Source: CAZGOM01 sp964527265 (GTDB lineage: Bacteria > Planctomycetota > Phycisphaerae > Phycisphaerales > Phycisphaeraceae). From it: 64,000 bases of DNA. The DNA is taken from NCBI GenBank assembly GCA_964527265.1, contig CAZGOM010000001.1, positions 1 to 64,000 of the forward strand, read 5' to 3'. Positions 17,701 through 27,400 of this stretch are shown piece by piece. Made by a program: the position numbers and the translations under genes. Each line of letters opens with the position of its first letter. The first letter of the stretch is position 1. The notes under the pieces are model-generated. The model was not told the DNA's origin. It saw nothing but the letters and a program-made list of their open reading frames with translations, and searched no databases.

Positions 17701-20700
17701 CATGCGGCTTCAAAGACGTGGTCGGAAAAACGGCGTTCGGCATAGCGGTTTAGATGGGCGACGGCGGCGTCGCGGGTGGGGGCGATGCCGAGGACGAAAT
17801 CGAGGTCAATTGCGGTTCCAGCAGGGATTTCCAGGGTTTTTTGGATGGAGAGGACAGGGTCGAGAATGGAGCCGGAAGAGTTGCCTAGATCCTTACGCGG
17901 GGCGAGGGCCTGGGGGGTCTTAGAAGCGTGAAGGCGACCTTGAAAAGCGAGGCGGTCGGTTTCTACAGTTGAGGTGTTTTGAAAAGCGGCGGCGGCGGGG
18001 TTTGCGATGGTCATTCTGTGGAATAACCAGGGGGGTGTTTCGTCTGAGCCGCGGGGGCGGCGGGTGGCCAGGAGGGCTCCGGAGTCGTCGGGGATGCTGG
18101 TTTGGACGAAAAGATTGCTGAAAGCGCGGTGCGCCTGGTCGGCGGATTGGGGGGCGATGACGGGCTCGGTGTAGGTTGTGATGCGAATTCGACGATTTTT
18201 GTTGGAAAGGTTGGTGATTCTGACACGGCGGACCTCCAGATCGTCCTGGGGAGAGACGGCGACCTGGGTGTGAACCTCAATGTCGTTGTCGACACGGGTG
18301 TATTCGACGCGTCCCTGGGCGAAGACGGTGTGCCAGTATTTGGGGACGGGGCCATTGGGGTGCCAGGTGGTGGGCCAGGTGAGGCCGGAGTCATCGTCGG
18401 TGATGTAGGCCCAGAGGCCCTGATCCTGGAAGGTGGGGTCTGCGTTCCAGCGGGTGAGGGCGAGTTCATTGAAGGAGGACTGGCCGGAGCCGGTTTCGGT
18501 GAGGACGACGCGGTAGCGGCCGTTACCCAGGAGGGCGACGCGGGGGGATTTGGGGTCGGGGCGGGAGAAAGTCTGGGTGAGGGGTATGTCTTTTTCCTGC
18601 TGCGTGTCGGGGGAGTCGGGATGCGCGGGAACAACGGCAGAAGTGCCGGCGGCTTCGCGCAGGGGGCGTGGGGAGCGTTCGTGGAGGAGGGACTCCATGG
18701 CTTTGAATTCAGGGATGGCCATGAAGCGGCGCTGCATGGGTTTGCCGCGGAGCGCGGAGACGAAGGCGAGGAGGGCCATGCCGGAGTGGTGGGCCATGTA
18801 TGAGCTGACGATTTCACAGGTTTTGCCGTCGGGGACGCGGGCGGTGGTGTAGTCGACGGCTTCGTAGAGGCCGTAGGGGCCGACAGCGCCCAGGGCGGCG
18901 AGGCGGTGAAGATTGGCGTTGCTGGCGGCAGGATCAAAGAGGAGGGCCATGGCTGTGGCGTAGGGTGCGACGACGCGGTCGTCGGGCAGGGCGCGCTGGA
19001 GGCCCAGGGCGGGGACGCCGAAAGCGCGGTATTGATAGTTCATCTGGCTGTCGACAAGGTTGTAGCCGGATTCCGAGACACCCCAGGGGATGCCCCAGGC
19101 CTTGGCCTGGGAGATCTGCTCGGCAATGGCGTTCTGGCAGGCTTCATGGAGAAGGGTGCCGGGGAGATCAGGCATGATGAGTGGAGCCATGAGGTATTCA
19201 AACATGGACCCGGACCAAGAGATGAGGGAGACACCTTTGCCGGCGGGGGTGATGTTGCGGCCGAGATGGAACCAGTGCTCCAGGGGAACCTGCCCCTGAG
19301 CGATGGCCAGGTAGCTGGCGATGCGCGCTTCGGAGGCGAGGAGGTCGTAGAAACCGGGGTCCATGCGGTGCTGATCGGCATGGAAACCGATGGAGAAGAG
19401 CTTGCGGTGGTCGTCGAAGAGGAAGGTGAAATCCGCAGTGGAGAGGTGTTCGCACTGGGCTTGGAGGAAGGTGATACGGTCGATGAGTTTGCGGGCGGCT
19501 TGAGCGGATTTCAGGGAGGTTTGGATGGCGGTACGGAGCCATGCGGAGAGGAAGGCGGCATTGGGGCCGGATTGGCTTTTTTCGATGAGTACGGAGGCGC
19601 ATGGGGTGAACAGGTCGTGGAAGGCGGCGACCTGGGTGAGGGTGGGGATAGCGTTTAATGAGGCGAGGATGAGCTGGGCCTGGTGCTGGGGAACGGAGGT
19701 TTCCTGCATGAGGGCGGCGAGGCGGGCCAGGTCGGGCTCGGGGAGAGGATCGGCAGGTGCGAGGAGGGCAATGTCGTCAAGAAGAGAGCGGCATTGGTTC
19801 TGAAGGTTTTGAATGGCCCATTGAATGTCTTCGCGAGGCATGGAATTGGCCGCATGGGCGGAGGGATTCAAAGCTTGTGAGAGGGTGGACAATTCGGTGA
19901 GGAGTGCCTTGGCACCGGCGATGTTTCGCGGGCGGTTGTTCAGGAGAGAGTGCATGCGGGTGAGTGCGGGGTGGAGGTGAGGCAGGGGGGGATTAGGGTG
20001 GGTGGTGTCTTCAATGAGAACCAGGACGGTTTCCTGAAGTCCCTGGGCCCAGGTGGCAGGGAGGATGGGGCCGCGGGCGACATCTGCGAGGCCGGAGGAG
20101 AGGACCTTGAGTGAGGCGCAGAGGTTGCCGGAGTCGACGGTGGAGACGAACTGGGGGTTCATGGGGGCAAGGGTGCGGGTGTCATACCAGTTGAGGAAAT
20201 GGCCGCGGACGCGTTCCATCTGACCCATGGTGGTGAGCGTCTGGTCGGTTTTATCGATGAGCGTGGTGGTGGCGAGGTAGCCCATGTCCCAGGCGGCGAG
20301 GGCCGAGAGGGCGCCCAGGCCGATGTTGGTGGGAGAGGTGCGCTCGGCGAGCTTGGCGGCGGGGCGCTCCTGGAAGTTATCGGGAGCGAGGGCGTGGGTC
20401 TGGTCGTTGGAGAAACGTTCAAAGAAGCGCCAGGTGCGGCGGGCGAGGGTGCCGACGAAGCGGGCCTGGCGGGCGTCGAGCTCGTCCTGGGGGCGTGAGA
20501 GGGGCTGGCTGAGCCACCAGGCCAGGATTGGGGCGGTGGCCCAGAGAACGCCAAGGAGGCCTGCGGCGGAAAGGAGACTGTGGCTGTGCCATGCGGCCAG
20601 GAGGAGTGCGGCGCCGGCGAGGACGGAGAAGCGCATGGCCCAGAGTGTGCCGTGGAGGGTGGTGGTGACGGCGGCTTCAACCTGGGTGGAGACCTGCCAT

Positions 20701-23498
20701 TCAAGGAGCTTGCGTCCGGAGACGCATTTGCGCCAGACGACTTTGCCGATGGCATCCAGGGCGCAGAAGGCCTCGTGGGGAAGAAGGATGATGCCGAGTG
20801 CGATGTGGGCGAGTGAGATGCCCTGACGGCGAAGCGCGGCACCGAGACGGATGACGCGGGCTTCAGCGATGACGGCCTGAACGGCGTTGAGCGCGGGGAC
20901 CCATGCGACCAAAACGGCGACAAGGACGACCCACCAGCCGGGATCGGGGACGACGAAGGCGATGAGGAAGAGGCAGAGCGTGAGAGCGGGGACGAGACTG
21001 CGGCGCAGGTTGTCGAAGACTTTCCAGCGCGAGAGGAGGCTGAGGGGATTTGAGCCGCGGCCGGAATGCGCGGGGACGGTGGGGAGGAGCCATGGGAGGA
21101 TCTGCCAATCGCCCCGTGTCCAGCGGTGCCGGCGGAGGACGTCGGCGAGGTATCGGCTGGGGGCGTCTTCAAGGAGTTCAACATCGGAGGCGAAGCCGCA
21201 GCGGGCAAAGGCGCCTTCGATGAGGTCGTGGCTGAGGATGGCGTTGTCGGGGAAGGATTGGCTGGTGGAGCGGTGGAAGGCTTCGGCATCAAGCGCGCCT
21301 TTGCCGATGAAGGAGGCTTCGCCGAAGAGGTCGTGATAGACGTTGGAGACTTCGCGCGTGTAGGGGTCGAGGCCCGCATCCTGGGAGAAGAGGCGGGCGT
21401 AGCGTGATTTTCCGGCGCTGGCGAGGTTAACGGAGACGCGCGGCTGGAGGATGCCGTAGCCTTTGATGATGCGGCCGGTGAGGGGGTCGAAGACGGGGCG
21501 GTTTAAAGGATGGGCCATGGTGCCGATGAGGCGGGGAACGGATTCGGGTGTGAGCTGTGTATCGGCATCAAGGACGACAATGTGGCGAGAGCCGGGGAGC
21601 GTGGTGAAGTTTCCGACGATGGTGGTGAAGGGTGATTTATCGCCGTTTAAGAGGAATTGGTTGAAGTCACCGACTTTGCCGCGCTTACGTTCGCGGCCCA
21701 TCCAGCAGTTTTCAGAAGGGTTGAAGAGGCGTGGGCGGTGAAAGAGGAAGAAGACGTCTTCGCCGGTGCCGTGGCGCTGGTTCAAGGCCTGGATGCCGGT
21801 AATAGCGTCCTTAAGGAGGGGGCCGTCGGCGGGGAGGGCTTCTTGGCAGGCGTCGGGGAAGTCGGAGAGGAGGGCAAAGCGGATGTTGGGATCGGCATTG
21901 GAGAGGAACTTGACTTCCAGGCCTTCGAGTGCGTCGGCGATGGCTTTGTGAGAGGAGAGGAACATAGGGATGGCGACGACGGTGCGGTGGTCGTTGGGTA
22001 CGCCGTGGGAGAAATCCATGCGCGGGAGGGGTTTGGGCCAGACGATGAGGGTGGTGACCCAATTCAAAAGAGAGAGGGCGGATTGGCTGGCGGGAAGAAT
22101 GGCGAGGGCCATCACGATGAAAATGAGGGAGAACTCAGCCTGGCGGAGGGCGAGGGAGGCGGCGATAAGAGCGACGAGGGTGAGTGTCACCCATAGGGCC
22201 CCCAAGGTATAGAGCGGGCCGGAATGGCGTTGAAAGAAGCGGCTGAGATGCTCGCGGAAAGTGGGGCGGTAAGCAATGTGTTTTTCAAGAAGCGGGAGGC
22301 CTTCACCCATGAGATACCAGCCGACATGAGTGATGGGGTTGGAAGCGATCTGGGAGGTGGCGTGGCCGGTGTTTAAAGGGGGATTGCGGGCGAAATCGAT
22401 GGCTTGAAGGGCGACTTCCTGCTGGGATTTGTCGGACCGGCGGGCCATGCGCTCGACGGCATGGCGGTATTGGTCGCGGGTGGTAAAGGCCATTTTGGGG
22501 TAGATGCCGGCGGGATCGGTGCGGAGGGCTTCTTCAACGCCGCTGTGCTGTTCGACAAAGGTGGCCCAGTCGATGGCGGAGAGGGTACGGAAGCTGGTGA
22601 TGCAGTTGGATATGGCAACCTGGTTGGCCGCCATATCCTGGCTTTCCAGGCGCATGGCCTGCTCAAGGGTGAGGGAGCGCTCGGCAAGCTCGTGATCAAT
22701 CCACGACAGAACAGCGCTTAAACCTGGATGCTGGCTCTGAAGGCGGGAGGTGAGTTCGGTGACGAAGGGCCATGTGAGGACAGGATCGGTACGGGCAAGA
22801 TCCCCCAGCATGACGATGAGCTGCTTGGGCTTTTCATGGACGACGGCCAGGAAGCGGTCAGCCCAGAGGGTGGCCTTCTGACGCTCGGCGACGCGGGCGG
22901 CGATTTTGCGGGAGATGGCGCTCATGCTGGAAATGAGTGCGAGGCGGAGCATGATGGGGATGGCCCACAGCTCGCCGAGGGTGAGCTGTGAGACGGATTG
23001 ATAGGCCTGGACGAAGCGGGAGAGCTCGTCGAGGTTCAAGCGTGAATCGGTGTGAATGACGAGTTCGGCGGCGAGCTCATAGACGCGGGGGAGGCCGTCG
23101 TGGGTGCCATGCAGAGCGCGGGGGAGCTCACGGCTATAGCGGCGGGGGAGGTGTTTGCGGGCGACGGTGATCTGGTCGCGGACGATGAAGTAGTTGTCCA
23201 AGAGCCATTCGGCCGCGGGGGAGATACGTGCGCCGGATTCTGAGGCGGCGAGGGTGAGGCGGTACGCACTTTTGATGGCTTGGGCGTTGTTGTCGAGGAC
23301 ATCCAGGAGGCGTTCGGGCGCATTGGCATCAAGTGCGAAGGGATTTGCGGCCAGTGTGTGGGCGTGGCGAAGGATCTGATCGGCACTGAATACGTCATTC
23401 TCGACGGGGTGGTCGAAGAAAATGTCGGGTTGAACGGCGTTTACCGTAGGCCGGTTCTTGCGATTCCAGCGTTGCTTGAGATTAGTGATGGGGCTCAT
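14715..23498 (-). CDS. ndvB: Cyclic beta-1,2-glucan synthase (GT84-GH94, NdvB/ChvB type)
   Basis: 2,927 residues, slightly longer than rhizobial NdvB/ChvB (about 2,830). The N-terminal part has membrane segments around 430-500 and more near 810-960. Between them is a glycosyltransferase region with VVLDADTQL (about 638-646) and RHRWTRGDWQ (about 790). The C-terminal part is a GH94 phosphorylase-like (alpha/alpha)6 domain with MGAGDWNDGMNRVG; the aspartate region is at about 2609-2613. In the known enzymes the membrane protein polymerizes UDP-glucose, controls length and cyclizes the beta-1,2-glucan, which is exported to the periplasm. The gene is monocistronic. No ndvA-type exporter is in the window. 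Function by family is secure; exact product linkage is inferred. Confidence 0.93.
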   Translation of the reverse strand: MSPITNLKQRWNRKNRPTVNAVQPDIFFDHPVENDVFSADQILRHAHTLAANPFALDANAPERLLDVLDNNAQAIKSAYRLTLAASESGARISPAAEWLLDNYFIVRDQITVARKHLPRRYSRELPRALHGTHDGLPRVYELAAELVIHTDSRLNLDELSRFVQAYQSVSQLTLGELWAIPIMLRLALISSMSAISRKIAARVAERQKATLWADRFLAVVHEKPKQLIVMLGDLARTDPVLTWPFVTELTSRLQSQHPGLSAVLSWIDHELAERSLTLEQAMRLESQDMAANQVAISNCITSFRTLSAIDWATFVEQHSGVEEALRTDPAGIYPKMAFTTRDQYRHAVERMARRSDKSQQEVALQAIDFARNPPLNTGHATSQIASNPITHVGWYLMGEGLPLLEKHIAYRPTFREHLSRFFQRHSGPLYTLGALWVTLTLVALIAASLALRQAEFSLIFIVMALAILPASQSALSLLNWVTTLIVWPKPLPRMDFSHGVPNDHRTVVAIPMFLSSHKAIADALEGLEVKFLSNADPNIRFALLSDFPDACQEALPADGPLLKDAITGIQALNQRHGTGEDVFFLFHRPRLFNPSENCWMGRERKRGKVGDFNQFLLNGDKSPFTTIVGNFTTLPGSRHIVVLDADTQLTPESVPRLIGTMAHPLNRPVFDPLTGRIIKGYGILQPRVSVNLASAGKSRYARLFSQDAGLDPYTREVSNVYHDLFGEASFIGKGALDAEAFHRSTSQSFPDNAILSHDLIEGAFARCGFASDVELLEDAPSRYLADVLRRHRWTRGDWQILPWLLPTVPAHSGRGSNPLSLLSRWKVFDNLRRSLVPALTLCLFLIAFVVPDPGWWVVLVAVLVAWVPALNAVQAVIAEARVIRLGAALRRQGISLAHIALGIILLPHEAFCALDAIGKVVWRKCVSGRKLLEWQVSTQVEAAVTTTLHGTLWAMRFSVLAGAALLLAAWHSHSLLSAAGLLGVLWATAPILAWWLSQPLSRPQDELDARQARFVGTLARRTWRFFERFSNDQTHALAPDNFQERPAAKLAERTSPTNIGLGALSALAAWDMGYLATTTLIDKTDQTLTTMGQMERVRGHFLNWYDTRTLAPMNPQFVSTVDSGNLCASLKVLSSGLADVARGPILPATWAQGLQETVLVLIEDTTHPNPPLPHLHPALTRMHSLLNNRPRNIAGAKALLTELSTLSQALNPSAHAANSMPREDIQWAIQNLQNQCRSLLDDIALLAPADPLPEPDLARLAALMQETSVPQHQAQLILASLNAIPTLTQVAAFHDLFTPCASVLIEKSQSGPNAAFLSAWLRTAIQTSLKSAQAARKLIDRITFLQAQCEHLSTADFTFLFDDHRKLFSIGFHADQHRMDPGFYDLLASEARIASYLAIAQGQVPLEHWFHLGRNITPAGKGVSLISWSGSMFEYLMAPLIMPDLPGTLLHEACQNAIAEQISQAKAWGIPWGVSESGYNLVDSQMNYQYRAFGVPALGLQRALPDDRVVAPYATAMALLFDPAASNANLHRLAALGAVGPYGLYEAVDYTTARVPDGKTCEIVSSYMAHHSGMALLAFVSALRGKPMQRRFMAIPEFKAMESLLHERSPRPLREAAGTSAVVPAHPDSPDTQQEKDIPLTQTFSRPDPKSPRVALLGNGRYRVVLTETGSGQSSFNELALTRWNADPTFQDQGLWAYITDDDSGLTWPTTWHPNGPVPKYWHTVFAQGRVEYTRVDNDIEVHTQVAVSPQDDLEVRRVRITNLSNKNRRIRITTYTEPVIAPQSADQAHRAFSNLFVQTSIPDDSGALLATRRPRGSDETPPWLFHRMTIANPAAAAFQNTSTVETDRLAFQGRLHASKTPQALAPRKDLGNSSGSILDPVLSIQKTLEIPAGTAIDLDFVLGIAPTRDAAVAHLNRYAERRFSDHVFEAAWTHAQILQQQLGVQPADILVFNRLAGALVFNQPVLRARPGLAAQNKLGQNALWGHAISGDLPILLFTLSSHDGIPMFRTLLRAHAWWRHKGLLCDLIVLVDEPGGYRQDLLSQASGELAASVEAPLAEKNGGVFIKNAQIIPDDQRLLLAATARVSLSDKAGSLEHQASRQSVTAPAVPLFEATSSRLDNSPVELKRNDLAFDNGFGGFTADGKEYVIRLKPGQPTPAPWANVLANGVFGSVVTESGSAYTWFENAHEFRLTPWHNDPIADTSGEALYLRDESTGAFWSPTPQPAPGKGDYLCRHGMGYTVYEHQEGSLFSETTAFVAYNAPVKFILFRLENRSDEPKRISLWGCFDWTLGETRDKTRAHIIPRLDPVTGALIAQNTFNADFASWTAFANCYGAERTTTSDRAEFFGLPGSRSKPAALARQRLSNRTGPAADPCAGLQCTLDIPPRQERYAVFILGAGHDLRHAQELLLRHRGIDSAKQALSQVWEFWKKMLSAVQVQTPEPALDVLVNQWMPYQVLSARLWGRSGFYQSGGAFGFRDQLQDTMSLLHTAPWLIREQLLASASHQFKEGDVQHWWHPPLSRGVRTRFSDDYLWLPFVAAFYVQSTGDTGVLDQSLPFLQGRQLREHEEAYYDLPQLSPEQAPLYDHCVRAIKFGLKFGSHGLPLMGAGDWNDGMNRVGIHGKGESVWLAFFLYDVMKSFIQIATLKNDQETVTLLKQSMETLQSNIEKNAWDGNWYKRAFFDDGSPMGSHENVECKIDSIAQSWAVLSGAADPQKAAQGMESVAQHLMPPDLNVIKLFDPAFDQSSQDPGYIKGYVPGVRENGGQYTHAAIWAAMAFAKLGDKTRLWDAFHRINPIYHAKTHEDASLYKIEPYVIAADIYTNPKHAGRGGWSWYTGSAGWMYRLMLESMLGITLTINRLTFNPCLPPDWKNFKIHYRFRTTTYHLHFHITGVAQPPRITLDGQSIDTPHLTLIDDQKDHHVHIDL

Positions 23499-23925
23499 GT
23501 CCTTACGCTAGGGCATGGCGGGTGACGGTTGCGTCAGGTGAATTACGGGGAAGAGGGTCGGGATAATGCTGAGGAGTACAAAAAAGGGATCGTGTATGGG
23601 CATCAGGGAGAGCACAAGGCGGGCGGGAGCGACAGGGTGTTGAAGTGGTTTGATGGATAGACAGTGCCGTTATGTGTCGAGGGAAAAAGTTGAGAGGAGA
23701 GAGTGGGAGACTAATGGTCTTTCAAGTTTGAATTGATGAGCAACGAGGAGAAGACAAGACATGCTCACGCAGACGAGAGCATGGCACACAGATGGGCCCG
23801 TATCTCATCAAATCTGACTTGAAAGACCACTGGTGCTCGTGTGTTGCAGGGCGGTCTATGACGTATTTGGCGAACTGTATAGGGTTGTCAACAGTGAGCG
23901 CGGCTGTATCAGGTCGGCAAGATGA
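23499..23925. promoter_or_regulatory. Divergent intergenic region upstream of the glucan synthase
   Basis: 427 bases between the glucan synthase start (minus strand) and a receiver gene (plus strand). No gene is supported here; the short open frames lack ribosome sites and family resemblance. The region is less G-rich than its flanks and contains the palindromic element annotated at 23716-23828. Promoters for both genes must lie here, but I cannot assign -35/-10 boxes with confidence. Confidence 0.5.
23716..23828. repeat. 113-bp imperfect palindromic element (MITE/REP-like) with internal hairpin
   Basis: The outer arms 23716-23740 and 23804-23828 are inverted copies of each other, matching at 22 of 25 positions. 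Inside lies a second hairpin: CATGCTCACG (23760-23769), loop CAGA, CGAGAGCATG (23774-23783), with one mismatch. The 34-base core 23755-23788 recurs with two changes at 50041-50074. Nested inverted repeats plus dispersal suggest a non-autonomous mobile or REP-like element, though it could also act on transcription from the surrounding divergent promoters. Confidence 0.6.
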
Positions 23926-24342
23926 ATGCGTCGTGATAGCATTCGTGCTTATATGGCAACAGATGTTGTTCCGCTGAAATTGTTGGTTGTGGACGATCAT
24001 CGTGATATCCGAGAGATGCTGGTGATGGCGTTTCAATGGCGCGGCCATGCGGTGGTAGCAGCGGAGTCTGTGGCGTCGGCACTGGAAGCGGCGGGAAGAG
24101 AGCCGTTTGATGTGGTTGTGAGCGATTGGTCGCTGCCGGATGGGACGGGTGCGGACCTGATGCGGCAATTGAAGGCGCGGCATGGGCTTAAGGGCGTGGT
24201 GCTCAGTGCGTATACGGCGCAGCAGATTGGGAGCGAATGGCGGACGGCGGGGTTTACGCGGGTGGTGGCCAAGCATGCGGACCTGGAGAACATCGCCAAG
24301 GCGGTGGAAGAGGTGGGCGGGGCGGAGAAAACCGAAGGTTAA
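23926..24342 (+). CDS. Single-domain response regulator
   Basis: 138 residues from ATG 23926; ATG 23953, which begins MATDVVPLKLL, is an equally likely start, and neither has a strong Shine-Dalgarno. The receiver has the acidic pair in LLVVDDHRDIRE, phosphoacceptor D67 in VVVSDWSLPDGTG, S in VVLSAY and lysine in VVAKHADLENI. There is no output domain. It lies 72 bases before the six-PAS hybrid kinase on the same strand and is probably co-transcribed, making it a candidate phosphate acceptor for that kinase. Confidence 0.85.
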   Translation: MRRDSIRAYMATDVVPLKLLVVDDHRDIREMLVMAFQWRGHAVVAAESVASALEAAGREPFDVVVSDWSLPDGTGADLMRQLKARHGLKGVVLSAYTAQQIGSEWRTAGFTRVVAKHADLENIAKAVEEVGGAEKTEG

Positions 24343-24414
24343 GCCTCAGGCCGGCGGCGTGTTGATCTGGAGTGCGGGTGGATGTGAACTGGAATCAGTA
24401 ACCGGAGTGTCGAG

Positions 24415-27400
24415 ATGGAAAGCAAGCAGGACAGGCCGGAGAAGGACGAGAGAAAAACGTTGGACGCGCAGAATTCCGAGGAGGCCAAGCTGCATACGGA
24501 AGCGGAACTGAAGCGCGCCAGGGAAGAGGCGAATCAGCAGCGGGAGTGGTTTCGGGTGACGCTGTCGAGCATCGGGGACGCGGTGATAACGACGGACATG
24601 CAGGGGCGTGTGACGTTCATCAATCCGGTGGCGGAGCGGATGACTGGATGGAAGCTGGAAGAAGCCGCAGGGCGGATGCTGGAAACGGTGTTTGTGATTG
24701 TGAATGAATACACGCTCAAGCCGACGCCCAACCCAATCACACGGGTGCTGGCGGAGGGGATCGTGGTGGGGTTGGCGAACCATACGGCTTTGATCGCCAA
24801 GGATGGGACGGTTGTGTCCATTGAGGACAGCGCAGCACCGATCCGGGATTCATCAGGGCAAGTGATGGGTGCGGTGATGGTGTTTCATGACGTATCGGAA
24901 CGGAGGCGGCAGGAAGAGGTGCTGCGATGGAGTGAAGAACGTTTTCGTGCGATGTTCAACCAGGCGGCGATGGGGATGGCGATTGCGGATCTGGGGGGGA
25001 AGCTGGAACTGGTGAATGAGAAGTTTGCGCAGATATTGGGGTATTCACAGGGGGATTTAACGGGGAAGACGGTGCTGGAGCTGACGCATCCGGACGATTT
25101 AATGGTGAGCCGAGCGAATATCAGGAGGCTATTGGCGGGAGAGACAACGGAGTATTCATACGAAAAGCGGTTTGTGCGCAAAGATGGGGGAGCGGTCTGG
25201 ACGCGCACGACTGTGACGATTCTTAAGGATGGGTCGGGCAAGCCGGAGAAATTCATCGGTGTGGTGGAGGATATTTCCGCGCGAAAAGCAGCCGAGCAGG
25301 AACTGCAATTGAGTGAGACGCGGCTGAACCTGGCGATGGAAGCGGGGCAGATGGGGGCATGGGAATGGGTGGTGGCACGGGGGAAGGTGACGTGGTCTGC
25401 GACGCTGGAAGCGATTCATGGGATGAAGGAAGGGACGTTTGGGGGGACGTTTGAGGATTTCCAACGGGATATGCATCCGGAAGACCGGGAGCTTGTGCTC
25501 AACAGCGTGCGGCGATGCCTGGAAGGGACGGGGGATCACCGTGTGGAGTACCGGATCATCAAGCCGGACGGGAAGATGGCTTGGATTGAGGCGCGGGGCA
25601 AACTGTTTCGCGATGCGGGGGGGAACCCGGAACGGATGGTGGGGATCTGCATGGACATCACTGCGCGCAAGCGGAGTGAGAACGCATTGCGGGAGAGTGA
25701 ACAGTTCAACCGCACGATCATCGAGAGCAGCCGGGATTGCATCAAAACGCTGGACCTGGACGGGAAGCTGATCTGGATCAGCGATTCAGGGCGCAGAGTG
25801 CTGTGCCTGGATGAGATGGCCCTTGTGGGCATGTCGTGGGTGGATTTATGGGAAGGGGACTACCGCGAGAAGGCGCAAAAAGCACTGAACAACGCACTGG
25901 CGGGAGAGTCTGGGGCGTTTGTCGGACGGTTTATGGTGGCCGGAGAGATCAAATGGTTTGACGTGCTGGCGACGCCGATCATGGGGGCCGACGGCAAGCC
26001 CGAACGGGTGCTGGTGGTTTCGCGCGATGTGACGGAGCGGACACTGGCGGAGGAGGCGCGCTTCCGATTGGCGGCGCTGGTGGAATCTTCAGAAGACGCG
26101 ATCGTGAGCAAGACGCTGGAAGGCGTCATTTCCACATGGAACAAGAGCGCGGAACGGATGTTTGGGTATGAAGCAGCGGAGGTGATCGGCAAGCCGGTTT
26201 CGATCCTGATTCCCAAGGAGCGGCTTGAAGAGGAACCGGCGATCCTGGAGAAGATTAAGCACGGGATCAAGGTGGAGAGCTATGAGACTGTGCGGAGATG
26301 CAAGGATGGACGATTGCTGGATGTTTCGCTGACGGTGTCACCGATCAAGGATGCCGGGGGCGTGATTATCGGGGCATCAAAGATCCTGCGGGACATCACC
26401 CAGCGGAAGCGGGACCAGAAGGCGCTGCTGGAGAGCGAACAGCGGTTTCGGATCGCGGCGGATACGGCACCGTTCATGCTTGGATTTGCGGGGCCGGACA
26501 GGATGTTCCGATATGTGAACAAGTTCTGGACGGATTTTGTGGGGCAACGGGTGGAAGAACAACTGGCCATGGGTTGGTGCCAAAACGTGCACCCGGACGA
26601 CATGGAGACATGTTTGAAGTGTTATCACGCGGCGTTTGATTCGCGGAAGCCTTTTGAAACGGAATATCGGGTTGGGCACCAAACGGGGGGGTATCGCTGG
26701 ATCTCCGTGCGCGGCGTGGCGCGATATGGACCGGCGGGCCAGTTTGAGGGATACATCATCGGATGCACGGACATCCATGACCGGAAGATGGCTTCACAGG
26801 AACGCGAGCAACTGCTGGAGGCGGAGCGGTCGGCACGCGCGGAAGCGGAGCGCTTGAATGTGATGAAGGATGAATTCCTGGCGACGCTGTCGCACGAACT
26901 GAGGACGCCGCTGAGCGCGATATTGGGTTGGTCACAGCTGCTGATGACGGGGAAGCTGGGGCCGGAAGGGGCGATGCAGGGTTTGGAAACGATCAATCGG
27001 AATGCACGTGCGCAGTCACAGTTGATCGAGGATCTGCTGGATATGAGCCGGATTGTTTCGGGGAAGGTGCGGGTGGAAACACAGAAGATCGGGCTGGAGG
27101 GGGTGGTGCAGGCGGCGGTGTCTGCGGCGCAGCCATCGGCGCAGGCCAAGGGCGTGGATTTAAAGACAGAACTGGACGCAGACGCGGGGATGGTGTGGGG
27201 GGATGCCGAGCGGCTGCAGCAGGTGATGTGGAACCTGGTGTCCAATGCGGTGAAATTCACCCCCAGGGGTGGGAGCATTCAAGTGAAGCTCAGGCGGGTG
27301 GGAAGCGATGTGGAACTGACGGTGTCGGATACGGGAATGGGGATTTCGGCGGGGTTTCTGCCATACGTGTTTGACAGATTCCGGCAGGGAGATTCGTCGT

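Noticed and set aside
23792..23977. A 61-codon frame upstream of the receiver gene
   Set aside because: It overlaps the palindromic element and the receiver start, has no ribosome site and no family resemblance.
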